Part shown: piece by piece, positions 16,416 to 25,577 of the stretch
Layout of the letters: each line of letters begins with the position of its first letter
Numbering within the stretch: position 1 is the first letter of the stretch
NCBI GenBank assembly: GCA_030426955.1
Contig: JAUHXS010000003.1
Location: 124,001-188,000 of the forward strand
DNA: 64,000 bases
Origin: Bacteroidia bacterium
Lineage (GTDB): Bacteria; Bacteroidota; Bacteroidia; Chitinophagales; JAUHXS01
Reading direction: 5' to 3'
Position numbers and translations under genes: made by a program
Notes under the pieces: model-generated
What the model saw: only the letters and a program-made list of their open reading frames with translations
The model's database searches: none
What the model was told of the DNA's origin: nothing

Positions 16416-18001
16416 TTATCTATAATAATGAATTTGTTTATATATTTTTCCTTACCATTGCTAAATTTATAAAAGTAAGTTCCTGATGTCAAATTTTCAG
16501 TATTAACTATGACTTTACCCGTTTCTATAAAAGTGGACTGAGGAATTATTATGACTTTCTCCCCATACACATTGACTATTTCTAAATCTCCTAGAACATA
16601 TTTAGGAGAATACTCAAACGTCAGCTTGTTTGTTGCAGGATTTGGATAGTGAAATATATTATTGCCAAGTGAAACATTTGAATTTGAATCTAACGGAATA
16701 TCAAGAATAGGAATAGTTGTTTCTCCAACTTTAGAACTGCCAGCTGCTATGAATACTACCCCTTGCTGAGTTGTAGTTGCACTTTCACAATTATAAAGAG
16801 TTACAGTATAGATATATGCTCCAATTTCCTGAATTACACCATTCCTTCTTCCATCCCAAATACATACTTGATCAGAGTTAATAAATCCACTAAAGAACAG
16901 AGGGTCAGACCAATTGCCATCAATTCTCGCATGATACCATTGTGCATTTGATGTATTGATACACCACTCATCGTTTACTCCATCTCCATTAGGAGTAAAT
17001 GTGTTAGGAATTCCTGTAAAGATGGGTAAAGAAAGTAAGTCTTCCTCACAGTTACGAATTTCAGCTATAAAGTTTGCTCCTTCTTCGGTTATGAATCCAG
17101 GACGAAGCTCGATCATTTCATCTGCCTTATACTCAACATTTATTCCAGCTGGCACAATTACGTTTCCTGATTCATTAGGTATTCCTGCATCAAATCCTGC
17201 AATGACGTTATCTGGAATAAGAAGGGCAGTGCTGAAATCAGTAAAGTATGTAGTATTTTCAATTCTTTCTGTACCTATACAGCATGAGATTCCCCTATTG
17301 ATAACAGAAACATCGTCTACGTAATAATATGCGTCATCTGTTGAGTTAGGTGGAAAGATAGTTGTATTATTGTCATTATAGAAATTCCCAATAGTTAGCC
17401 ATTGAAAAGGCTGAGATGGCACAAAAACACCGTGTATTCTTTGCCACCCATTTTCTTCCTTTATTGTAAAACCCTCTTCATACTCAATCTGGGGTTTCAT
17501 GTCGATTCCTTCACAACATGACGTATGCCTAGGTTTGCTCAGTGTAAATAAAGCCCCCATTCTATCTATAGCTATATTAGAAGTAATAGTAGCTGTATAA
17601 AACTCTACCTCATATAAATTTCCAGGAATTAAAGGTTGTGTTAGTTGAACAGACATATACTCCCTATAATTGGTAAGCTCTCCATTGCGTCTATCGAATA
17701 ACGCAATTCCTGCCATTCCATTTCCTGATCTTGGAGAAATCGCAACGTTATCCAAGGGGTGCTGATTATGATCACAATTATTAAAATAGTCAGGAGTTCC
17801 TGGATTGTCAGAGTTAATAAAACAAAAGCAAACTCCAAGATATTTTCCAGCACTCTGCCAATTGTTTACTAAATTAAAATCATGCTGACTATCAGGACAA
17901 CCTGAATTACTCTCGAAGCTGTGATTAGGAACTATATTAGTTTGGGCTAATAATAGTTCCAATGAAAGAACAAACGTTAAAAAAATACTAAGTCTTTTCA
18001 T
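16412..18001 (-). CDS. Type IX secreted surface protein with 3-coathanger stack and sorting domain
   Basis: 529 residues. Signal peptide (1-19, ending LLLAQ). Then a jelly-roll-like domain beginning NIVPNHSFESNSGCP and holding several Cys, typical of carbohydrate-binding-like regions in gliding-motility proteins. A 3-coathanger stack segment follows (about 255-312: VEYKADEMIELRPGF, GANFIAEIRNC), then a gliding-associated domain (FTPNGDGVNDEW, about 337) and the type A sorting domain (YPNPATNKLTFEY, about 452, to a KFIIIDK end). It is predicted to be exported across the outer membrane and anchored. The next gene overlaps by 4 bases. Confidence 0.88.
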   Translation of the reverse strand: MKRLSIFLTFVLSLELLLAQTNIVPNHSFESNSGCPDSQHDFNLVNNWQSAGKYLGVCFCFINSDNPGTPDYFNNCDHNQHPLDNVAISPRSGNGMAGIALFDRRNGELTNYREYMSVQLTQPLIPGNLYEVEFYTATITSNIAIDRMGALFTLSKPRHTSCCEGIDMKPQIEYEEGFTIKEENGWQRIHGVFVPSQPFQWLTIGNFYNDNNTTIFPPNSTDDAYYYVDDVSVINRGISCCIGTERIENTTYFTDFSTALLIPDNVIAGFDAGIPNESGNVIVPAGINVEYKADEMIELRPGFITEEGANFIAEIRNCEEDLLSLPIFTGIPNTFTPNGDGVNDEWCINTSNAQWYHARIDGNWSDPLFFSGFINSDQVCIWDGRRNGVIQEIGAYIYTVTLYNCESATTTQQGVVFIAAGSSKVGETTIPILDIPLDSNSNVSLGNNIFHYPNPATNKLTFEYSPKYVLGDLEIVNVYGEKVIIIPQSTFIETGKVIVNTENLTSGTYFYKFSNGKEKYINKFIIIDK

Positions 18002-18047
18002 TTTAATAAGTTAGGATATTTATAACATTAAACCAATGTAGTAACTG

Positions 18048-18263
18048 TTATCTATACTTTCTCAATTCAAGGCTCAACTCTTCTATTTGATCTTGTTGAC
18101 TTATTGTATGAAGTGTAAGCTCCTCAACCTTAATTAAAAGTTTTTCTACCATCTCACTTAAGTCATACATATTATCATTGCTTTCTATTTCCTTTGCAGA
18201 AGATATTCCAGGTAAGTGTTTATTATATCGTAACGGTTCTAAACTAATTCTAAAATTTAGCAC
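18048..18263 (-). pseudogene. Orphan C-terminal coiled-coil module, remnant of a tail-fibre-like protein
   Basis: The 71-residue frame matches the last 70 residues of the 830-residue protein at 21177: KHLPGISSAKEI against KHLPGMHSAKDI, then KVEELTLHT against KVEELTLYT and a coiled-coil end. It has no signal peptide or recognisable head. It is likely the 3' remnant of a duplicated gene, though a free-standing coiled-coil protein is possible. Confidence 0.6.
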
Positions 18264-18290
18264 AGTTCTTTAGGAAGGGGGCTGATGCAA

Positions 18291-20024
18291 CTAATCTATT
18301 ATTACCAAAGCACTTGAATAACGCTTGCTTCCGATAGAAAGGTTTGTTAGATATATGCCTGCTGGTAAACTTGAACCATCATATAGTATTTCATGAATTC
18401 CTATATCTTTATATTCATTATCAACTACTTTATTTACAATCTCTCCATGGGAATTAAGAATTGTTAAGGAAACTGGCAATGCCTCCTCATCAACATAAAA
18501 GCTCATGTTTACAACTCCATTGGAAGGGTTAGGATAATGTATTAGCCTATGTTGTATTTCATTGCTTTCCGCCAATTCTTCTGATTGTCCATTAGCGATA
18601 GGCTTAGAAGTAAATCCTGACTTCATAGATGTAACACAAGGTGAAATTTGAGCGATAAAGTCACTCCCATTTTCAGCAGTGAACCCAGGAAGGAGTGTGA
18701 TCATGTTATCTGCTTGGAATAAAACAGTATTTTGTTCCTCAATATTATTCTCTGCTGGCACAATGACATTTGGTCCTGCAGTTATTGTATTAGTCGCTAA
18801 ATACTCAATCTGACCTTGAAGATGATCTTCAATAATAGTCTCATTTTGTATAGTAATATCTCCATTAAGGTTACAACAAGGCTGTGGTGATCGCGATACA
18901 GAATTATAAGAAAAAATGCTTGGAGGATTCAATATTGTCAAAGTGCCATCACCATTAACTTTTTGTATCGTTCCTGCTACTTCTTTGGATGTACAACCAT
19001 TTTCGGCAATTATTGTATAAGGATAAAACGCCGCAGCAACTTCAAAGCCGTTTATGTCTTTACCATCCCAAGCTATTTGGTTGGCAGGATCATTTATTTC
19101 TATAATTCTATTGAATTGTTGCCCCAGACCCGTATTGATTGTAACCTTTACATTGGAAACATTATTTAGTCCTGTTATTAAAAAAGGGTCTGTACTAGAA
19201 TGAAGTTCATCCACTGCTAGGCTAATTTCTCCCCAATTCTTATCACAATTAGTAGGGGGACATTCTGAATTAAGTAACATAACATCATCATAATATAAAT
19301 AAGAGGGGTCATTATTCCAACATTGAGGAAGGTTGCATCCCTCACCACACGAATGAAAAAATTGTAAATCTGGGTAGTCTAGGTCGTCGATTAATATCCA
19401 ATCAGATTCGAAGTAATACCAATTGCATACAGTATGTGTAGCGATATTTCCATTGCTAGTGTCAGAGTCTATCATAAATGAAGCTAACTCAAAAAGGTCA
19501 TCATCAGTAAAATCATCTATTATTCCTTTTTGCTTCCTTAAGTATACTTTTATTGAAGTCTCCTGAAATCCTCTAGGGGAATACCAAAAACCAAGTTTGA
19601 CATAACTTTCTTTCTTAGGGGATTTAGACAATTTATTCCAAATAGTGGATGAATTACTTGCACCTGCAAAGTGCTTATTATTGCCTCCATTATGAGTGGC
19701 TACAGTTGCTCCTTGATTTGCTTCAAAATCAAAGTTTTCAAAATAAAAGTCACACCCTCTGTTAGGACACCTTGCTTGCCAATATCCATCTTCTGTAGAA
19801 AACCAGCTAGCTTTATGAATATCTGTAGAGAGAAATGATTCTCCGTAACTATCCCAATTTTTACATTTGTCAATTTGTGCTATAGCATCAGGTCTGCTAT
19901 TTAGTACTCCAAAATCTTTTTCTTCGAAACCACCATTAACTATTAGGTTTTCCTGAGCTAATGATATACCACAACTATTTCCCCAAAGAAATAGATTTAA
20001 TAACCCTAAATTCAGTATTTTCAT
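18291..20024 (-). CDS. Type IX secreted surface protein with 3-coathanger stack and sorting domain
   Basis: 577 residues. Signal peptide ending near GISLAQ (1-24), then NLIVNGGFEEKDFG, a jelly-roll-like start shared with the neighbour at 16412. The middle has Cys-rich and gliding-associated-like segments (INDPANQIAWDGKDINGFEV). A 3-coathanger stack element lies at about 420-468 (VLFQADNMITLLPGF, GSDFIAQISPC), then the sorting domain from YPNPSNGVVNMSF (about 503) to the end. It is 12 bases after the barrel gene 20037-20996. Confidence 0.86.
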   Translation of the reverse strand: MKILNLGLLNLFLWGNSCGISLAQENLIVNGGFEEKDFGVLNSRPDAIAQIDKCKNWDSYGESFLSTDIHKASWFSTEDGYWQARCPNRGCDFYFENFDFEANQGATVATHNGGNNKHFAGASNSSTIWNKLSKSPKKESYVKLGFWYSPRGFQETSIKVYLRKQKGIIDDFTDDDLFELASFMIDSDTSNGNIATHTVCNWYYFESDWILIDDLDYPDLQFFHSCGEGCNLPQCWNNDPSYLYYDDVMLLNSECPPTNCDKNWGEISLAVDELHSSTDPFLITGLNNVSNVKVTINTGLGQQFNRIIEINDPANQIAWDGKDINGFEVAAAFYPYTIIAENGCTSKEVAGTIQKVNGDGTLTILNPPSIFSYNSVSRSPQPCCNLNGDITIQNETIIEDHLQGQIEYLATNTITAGPNVIVPAENNIEEQNTVLFQADNMITLLPGFTAENGSDFIAQISPCVTSMKSGFTSKPIANGQSEELAESNEIQHRLIHYPNPSNGVVNMSFYVDEEALPVSLTILNSHGEIVNKVVDNEYKDIGIHEILYDGSSLPAGIYLTNLSIGSKRYSSALVIID

Positions 20025-20036
20025 CTATTGCAACGT

Positions 20037-20996
20037 TTACTTTTTTAATATAAAACCTATACTTGTAATATAAAGCGAACTACGATTTACTTTACCATAC
20101 CTAGGAAAATTCTCGATTTTCAATTTAGAATGTGAAAAGAAAAAATCAAAAGATTTTAATACTCTTACATTAGCCAGAACCCCATAACGATATATTTCTT
20201 TTTTGTAGGTTGGTATTGTATTATTTTGGCGTATCGCACCAAAAATGATTTCAGGGGAAATCGTAAAAATTGAAAAATTCACAGGCAAGCCAAAGACAAG
20301 AGATGGTGTAACGTTTAAGAAACGTAAATTTTCTTGATATATACTAATATATGGCTGTAGTTTAATTATACTTTTAATTTTGATTTCTTGTGAAATATTA
20401 ATGTTACCTGAGGAATGATTCTCTAAAGAGAAAAAATAGTTTTTTAAATTAGTGGTGTCATTGAAGTCGTACTGATAAAAAATTTCAGAATCTGGATAAT
20501 TTAATCTAATCCATAGTCTAGTGTCTTTATAACGTAATAAGAAGATGCCATTCCAGCCTAGTTGTTTTTTTTCTAAGTTGTTTCTAAATCCAATTTGTGG
20601 GGCTACTCCAACTTGAAATTCTATGTTCTCTCCGAAAAAATGACGTGCATTCAAAATAGTTGAAATATTATAGCCGTCTACAGCAAAATCTTCTTTATTA
20701 CTCTGGCCTGATAAATATGTTTTATTGAAGTAGTTCTCAATATTCAAGCCTACTTCGAACTTAGTGTTTTTAATGTTGGGATTCAAGTGATGTCTCAAAG
20801 AAAGAGATGAACTCATTCCATCAAATAATAAAAAGTTATTTAATCTTAAATTCCCTCCGATTGCAATGCTATTACTATCCTTTAAAATTGCCATTGGGTT
20901 TTCAAAAAAGCGCAAATGATTTTCAAATTTTTGCGATAGACCTATGAATGGGACAATCAATAATAGAATTAAGGATTGTACTTTTTTAGTATTCAC
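20037..20996 (-). CDS. Outer-membrane barrel protein, PorP/SprF-like
   Basis: 319 residues with signal peptide MNTKKVQSLILLLIVPFIGLSQ. The mature part starts with FFENPMAILKDSNSIAIGGNLR, comparable to the asparagine-proline start and early strands of PorP/SprF proteins, then about a dozen amphipathic strands to a short C-terminal strand (YITSIGFILKK). PorP/SprF proteins work with type IX secreted partners, and the next gene encodes one. The family call rests on pattern and context and is not certain. Confidence 0.6.
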   Translation of the reverse strand: MNTKKVQSLILLLIVPFIGLSQKFENHLRFFENPMAILKDSNSIAIGGNLRLNNFLLFDGMSSSLSLRHHLNPNIKNTKFEVGLNIENYFNKTYLSGQSNKEDFAVDGYNISTILNARHFFGENIEFQVGVAPQIGFRNNLEKKQLGWNGIFLLRYKDTRLWIRLNYPDSEIFYQYDFNDTTNLKNYFFSLENHSSGNINISQEIKIKSIIKLQPYISIYQENLRFLNVTPSLVFGLPVNFSIFTISPEIIFGAIRQNNTIPTYKKEIYRYGVLANVRVLKSFDFFFSHSKLKIENFPRYGKVNRSSLYITSIGFILKK

Positions 20997-21176
20997 TGTT
21001 TAATCCTTTTAAAATTTTTTATCCGCATTCAAAATAAATATACCTTGTAAGAATAAGAGAAGTATCATTATTAGTAGTATAAAACACTTTTATTTTATTA
21101 TTGTCTGACCACGCTAGCAATTTTAGAAGGTAACGGTGGTGTTGCATAACCAGTTTCTTCATCTGTATCAGGTTAC

Positions 21177-23669
21177 TTATTTTGATAACAACTTAATCTC
21201 TAATGTTTTTATTTTTTCCTCTTGCTCTAAAGTATATAACGTTAATTCCTCAACCTTTACCAATAGCCTATTGATCATATCTGATACTTCATAAGAATTA
21301 CCATTATCAACTATGTCTTTTGCACTGTGCATACCAGGTAAATGTTTTTCCTTTTTAAGATAGCCCTTTAGGTCTTTCAAAGACATTAAATCATAGTCAT
21401 CTTCAAAGACATAGTCTCCTATAGGGTCTGTAGTTACTTCAACCTTTCTACACTTTACTCTACCAAGATAATCAACAGAAAAGTTAACTAATCCGCTTCC
21501 AAATCCTCCTGGTATTTTCAAGCCATGTGCAAATATTGTACCATCACCTTTTACTTTAAATAACTCTATGTTTGAACTATTATTGCTTGTCATAAATATT
21601 GCATCATCATCTACATCGTTGGTTTGAATCTCTAACGTTGCACTAGGTGTGGTTGTATTGATGCCTATTCTTTCATTCTCGCATATTGTAAATATTGGGT
21701 TTGCTGGAGGGCCTATTCTTAAAGTTGCTCCCTGAGGTTGGTATGTATGCCTTGGCTCAAAATCCCATGAAGAGAAATGAGTTGCTCCTCCTACTAAAAT
21801 AAACTTATCTTCCATTCTTACAGATAATGCAGGGGGAGGACCTCCTCCTCCTGAAGAAGCATTAAAGTCTGTAACAGAAAGAACATGTAAGGTTTTTGCT
21901 GGATTATCTGTTCCTATTCCCACCCTGCCAGTTGTGTAATTAATTCCCTCTATTGTTCCTGGATTAGAGGCCCAGTGTAAAGTTCCAGCGCCTCCTGTTG
22001 GAATTGCCTGCTTACTCAATGTACCATCATTGCTTACTATAACCATTTGATTTCCACTTCCTCCTAACCCTCTAATCCTAGCCCCTCCATTCACATCTAA
22101 TGTAGTTGAAGGAAGATTTGTTCCTATACCAATTCGTCCGTTACTATGAATAGACATTTTATTGGAGTTTCCATTCATCTCTATAAAGTTTAAGGTATTT
22201 CTAAACTTTACTGCACTTTCATTTGACCCTGAAAATGGCATAATTTGTATTTCTGCACCACTAGGTCTTTTTGCATTTATTGTACCTTCAACATCTAGCT
22301 TGTAACTAGGATTACTTAAACCTATCCCAACATTACCTGCATTATCGTTATTAATAATTGTATTGTGATTAAGTCCTGTTTCTGATTGTATTAAAAGTTC
22401 TGTTGGTACACTAGTACTTGTATATAGTCTATTTGTGCCTCCTGTTGAAGATGTTGTTGCATCCAACACAATAGAGTTCCCAACTTTAAATTGTTCATTA
22501 ACCTGAATTTTGTCTGTAGTGAAATGATTTGTAATAATATTATCAGCCATAAGGTCATTGCTCACATTTAAATCTCCTTCTATAGTAACCATACTATCAT
22601 TAGGATCTGTTTGGAATATAGTATTTTTTAATTCTCCGTCAAACTTGATATTTCCAGCTACATGTAGTTTTTCTTGAGGTAAGTTAGTGCCAATCCCTAC
22701 ACTGCCAGTATTATTATTTACAATATTATTTCCATTTGTACTCCATGCTCCTAAACTAAATATACCATCGCCACGCAAGTAGTGATTGGTATTACCTGTC
22801 AATGGAAATCTTTCTAGTGTTCCATCATCTTGTACTTTTACTAATTCTGTTCCCGAACCACTTAAACTATTTACGGTTACATTGGTAGCAGTAAAGTTAG
22901 TACTGGTTAAATCATCAATCGTTCCAGAGTTACCATCTATAACATTTGTATTAACAACATTGATGTTGTTAATTGTAGTAGCATTTAGATTTGTTGTATT
23001 AACAGTTGGTGCATCAATGATATTACTTGTTATTGTACCACTATTATTTATTGTATTGGAACTTAAACTATCTGTGGAAGTAGTTTCTGAATTGTTGATT
23101 GTGGTGCTATTAATTGTAGTAATATTTCCCGTATTACCACTAAACACATCTGAAGTTATAACACCACTATTATTAACGGTTGTAGAATTAAATATGCTAG
23201 TAGTAATTGTGCCGGAATTGCTAATTGTGTTTGAGTTTAAGATGTCCGTGCCAATAGTTGTTGCGTTAGTAATAGTGTTAGTATTCAAGTCAGTTATGCT
23301 TCCCATTGCTGCAAATAGAGATGATGTATTAATGTAAATAGAGTTAACGGTATCCAAGTTTGCAGGACCACTTAAGTTTAAGGTTGCAGTTGGACCAAAA
23401 TCTATTGTGCCATCAGAATTGAAGGTGATCATTTCTTCTCCTCCAGAGATGATCGTCAATGGTACATCATTTGTTGGACCTATAAGTGCAGGAGCTGTTA
23501 CGTTGTCATTTCCGTGAATATGCCATGCAGCACCATTTCCGTTACCATTATTGCCATTGTTACCATTTCCATTGCCGTTATTCCCACTATTGCCTTGTGC
23601 AAAGGAAAGTCCAGTAATACCAATATATAATGCAGTAAGTAAGCACTTAAGTTGTAGTTTTTTGTTCAT
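21177..23669 (-). CDS. Secreted tail-fibre-like repeat protein with coiled-coil C-terminus
   Basis: 830 residues from Met at 23669, chosen because it gives a clean signal peptide (MNKKLQLKCLLTALYIGITG, cleavage near SFAQ). The longer frame from 23726 adds 19 uncharged-aromatic residues. A Gly-Asn tract (about 26-48) is followed by a low-complexity region (about 110-270) of short repeats such as TINNSGTITS, likely a beta-solenoid. Head-fibre-like repeats GSVGIGTNLPQEKLHV and GRVGIGTDNPAKTLHV follow. It ends with an LKKEKHLPGMHSA element and a coiled-coil. No peptidase_S74 dyad was verified and no phage genes are adjacent. Confidence 0.75.
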   Translation of the reverse strand: MNKKLQLKCLLTALYIGITGLSFAQGNSGNNGNGNGNNGNNGNGNGAAWHIHGNDNVTAPALIGPTNDVPLTIISGGEEMITFNSDGTIDFGPTATLNLSGPANLDTVNSIYINTSSLFAAMGSITDLNTNTITNATTIGTDILNSNTISNSGTITTSIFNSTTVNNSGVITSDVFSGNTGNITTINSTTINNSETTSTDSLSSNTINNSGTITSNIIDAPTVNTTNLNATTINNINVVNTNVIDGNSGTIDDLTSTNFTATNVTVNSLSGSGTELVKVQDDGTLERFPLTGNTNHYLRGDGIFSLGAWSTNGNNIVNNNTGSVGIGTNLPQEKLHVAGNIKFDGELKNTIFQTDPNDSMVTIEGDLNVSNDLMADNIITNHFTTDKIQVNEQFKVGNSIVLDATTSSTGGTNRLYTSTSVPTELLIQSETGLNHNTIINNDNAGNVGIGLSNPSYKLDVEGTINAKRPSGAEIQIMPFSGSNESAVKFRNTLNFIEMNGNSNKMSIHSNGRIGIGTNLPSTTLDVNGGARIRGLGGSGNQMVIVSNDGTLSKQAIPTGGAGTLHWASNPGTIEGINYTTGRVGIGTDNPAKTLHVLSVTDFNASSGGGGPPPALSVRMEDKFILVGGATHFSSWDFEPRHTYQPQGATLRIGPPANPIFTICENERIGINTTTPSATLEIQTNDVDDDAIFMTSNNSSNIELFKVKGDGTIFAHGLKIPGGFGSGLVNFSVDYLGRVKCRKVEVTTDPIGDYVFEDDYDLMSLKDLKGYLKKEKHLPGMHSAKDIVDNGNSYEVSDMINRLLVKVEELTLYTLEQEEKIKTLEIKLLSK

Positions 23670-23740
23670 TTCTTCTAGTTTGTAAGTCGAGAAATAGGTA
23701 AAATTGTTTAAACAATAATAGACCAAATGAATAAATAAAA

Positions 23741-23748
23741 CAAATTTA
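23741..23748 (-). promoter_or_regulatory. Putative -7 box for the tail-fibre-like gene
   Basis: CAAATTTA on the plus strand is TAAATTTG on the minus strand, an exact TAnnTTTG. Transcription would start near 23735, giving a leader of about 65 bases to the Met at 23669. No TTG lies at the standard distance. Confidence 0.4.
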
Positions 23749-23984
23749 TTTAAAGTATAATAAAAAGAAATACAATCACTTAAGAAAAATTCCTAGATAG
23801 ATTTAAAGAATCTAGGTGTTTATACTTAGGTGGGTTCAATAATGGAACTTTGACTAGTGCTAGATAAGAAGGCAATGCTGCTTCTATGTATACTTATTTC
23901 ATGTTTAGATAGTAGATGTTTTGTTCATTAATAGAGCGTGAAATGCTCGCTTTAGGAAATATAGTTAAATCAATATTAAACGTC

Positions 23985-24079
23985 ATATCAGAAATTTTTG
24001 CAAAAAATTATCTGATATCTTAAGTTGTGATGCTCATGAGATATCAGATAAATAAAGTGTTTTTAATTTAACACTTTAT
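23985..24079. repeat. Nested hairpins between radA and the tail-fibre-like gene
   Basis: ATATCAGA occurs at 23985-23992 and 24041-24048, with its complement TCTGATAT at 24011-24018. Two mutually exclusive stems are therefore possible; the stronger is 24009-24020 with 24039-24050 (12 bp). A separate 10-bp stem pairs 24052-24061 with 24070-24079. They may end radA transcription. Elsewhere in 23749-24203 I see only a weak CCTAGAT/ATCTAGG stem and no credible gene. Confidence 0.55.
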
Positions 24080-24203
24080 TTTCTGACATGACGTTGCTAA
24101 TGTAGTCATGGGATATGATAAAGCTTGCCGATGTCAAGATAGGAAGCTTCTACCTTTTTCAGGCTATACTGATCTAGCTATAATATGATCCATATACATC
24201 AAG

Positions 24204-25577
24204 CTAAAAAAGTCGCTGATATAACTCTTCCACTTTACTCAGTGCCACAATTTCAATTTCAAATTTCGATCTGTCTAGTCCTTTTAAATTGTATTTGGAT
24301 ATAAAAATCTTATCAAAACCCAATTTACTAGCTTCAGAAATTCTTTGTTCAATTCTATTAATTGCTCTAACTTCTCCAGATAAACCAACTTCAGCTGAAA
24401 AGCAGTATTGAGATGAAATGTTAGTGTCTTCATAAGAAGAAAGCAAAGCACAAACCACAGCTAGATCTATTGCTGGATCATCTACTTTTATACCACCGGC
24501 AATATTTAGGAAAACGTCTTTAACACCGAATTTAAAACCACCTCTTTTTTCTAAGACAGCCAATAACATATTCAACCTTCTAAGATCAAATCCAGTAGAA
24601 GACCTTTGAGGTGTTCCATAAACGGCAGGGGTAACCAGCGCTTGCGTCTCGATTAAGATTGGGCGAGCGCCCTCCAAGGTAGCTGCAACGGCAATACCGC
24701 TTAACTGTTCTTCTTTTTGCGAAAGCAGTATTTCTGACGGGTTGGATACTTGCCTCAATCCTTTGCTTTGCATTTCATAAATCCCAAGTTCTGAAGCGGA
24801 GCCAAACCTATTTTTGATGGTTCTCAGAATTCTATATGAATAATGTTGATCTCCTTCAAACTGTAAAACAGTATCTACAATATGTTCTAGGACCTTCGGT
24901 CCTGCAATATGACCGTCTTTATTGATGTGCCCAATAATGAAAACAGGCGTATTAGTCTCTTTTGCAAACTGTTGCAACTGACCAGTGCACTCCCTGATTT
25001 GAGAAATGCTTCCTGGTGTTGATTCTACATATTCCGATTGGAGCGTTTGGATAGAATCTACCACCAATACGTGAGGCTCCAAGTTTTTGATTTGCTGAAA
25101 GATCTTTTTAGTAGAAGTTTCAGAAAGGATGTAACAATGATAATTTTTCAACCCCAAACGATCTGCCCTCATTTTGATTTGCTGCTCACTTTCCTCACCT
25201 GAAACATATAGCACCTTAGCGTCTTGCAAAGACAATGCTACTTGCAAAAGCAAGGTTGATTTACCGATACCTGGTTCTCCACCAATTAAAACCAAAGAGC
25301 CAGCAACAATACCTCCTCCTAAGACTCTATTGAGCTCTTGATCAGATGTAATATATCGTTCTGTTTGGCTGGCTTGAACTTCAGACAAGCGAATTGGTTT
25401 AGAAGCTTTGTGCGTATTTGAACTATCTCTCCAGTCTGTTTTGTCAGACTTGGAGCTTTTTTCGACAACCTCTTCTACGTAAGTGTTCCACTCATTACAA
25501 GCAGGACATTTTCCGATCCATTTTGTTGCTTGTGCACCGCAATTTTGGCAAAAGTAGGTCGTTTTGGTCTTTGCCAT
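24204..25577 (-). CDS. radA: DNA repair protein RadA
   Basis: 457 residues, standard length. N-terminal zinc finger with two CxxC (FCQNC and CPACNEW, about 9-29). RecA-like ATPase with Walker A GGEPGIGKST (about 97), Walker B VLVVDSIQTL, and the RadA-specific KNRFG motif (about 252). The C-terminal part is Lon-protease-like (GIKVDDPAIDLAVVCALLSS, about 363) without need for catalysis. RadA drives branch migration in recombination. It follows the small secreted protein gene immediately. Confidence 0.97.
   Translation of the reverse strand: MAKTKTTYFCQNCGAQATKWIGKCPACNEWNTYVEEVVEKSSKSDKTDWRDSSNTHKASKPIRLSEVQASQTERYITSDQELNRVLGGGIVAGSLVLIGGEPGIGKSTLLLQVALSLQDAKVLYVSGEESEQQIKMRADRLGLKNYHCYILSETSTKKIFQQIKNLEPHVLVVDSIQTLQSEYVESTPGSISQIRECTGQLQQFAKETNTPVFIIGHINKDGHIAGPKVLEHIVDTVLQFEGDQHYSYRILRTIKNRFGSASELGIYEMQSKGLRQVSNPSEILLSQKEEQLSGIAVAATLEGARPILIETQALVTPAVYGTPQRSSTGFDLRRLNMLLAVLEKRGGFKFGVKDVFLNIAGGIKVDDPAIDLAVVCALLSSYEDTNISSQYCFSAEVGLSGEVRAINRIEQRISEASKLGFDKIFISKYNLKGLDRSKFEIEIVALSKVEELYQRLF

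Noticed and set aside
20997-21176. Short minus-strand frames after the tail-fibre gene, including a segment reading YATPPLPSKIASVV
   Set aside because: Fragments of about 25-47 residues without start, domain or match. A decayed gene is possible but cannot be supported.
22786-23337. 183-residue open frame opposite the tail-fibre-like gene
   Set aside because: Its Val/Leu-rich sequence is the mirror of the Thr/Asn repeat region and it lacks domain signals. It is a shadow frame.
21177-23669. Prophage tail region
   Set aside because: The protein looks like a fibre, but there are no capsid, terminase, portal, integrase or lysis genes nearby. A chromosomal adhesin-like gene fits better.
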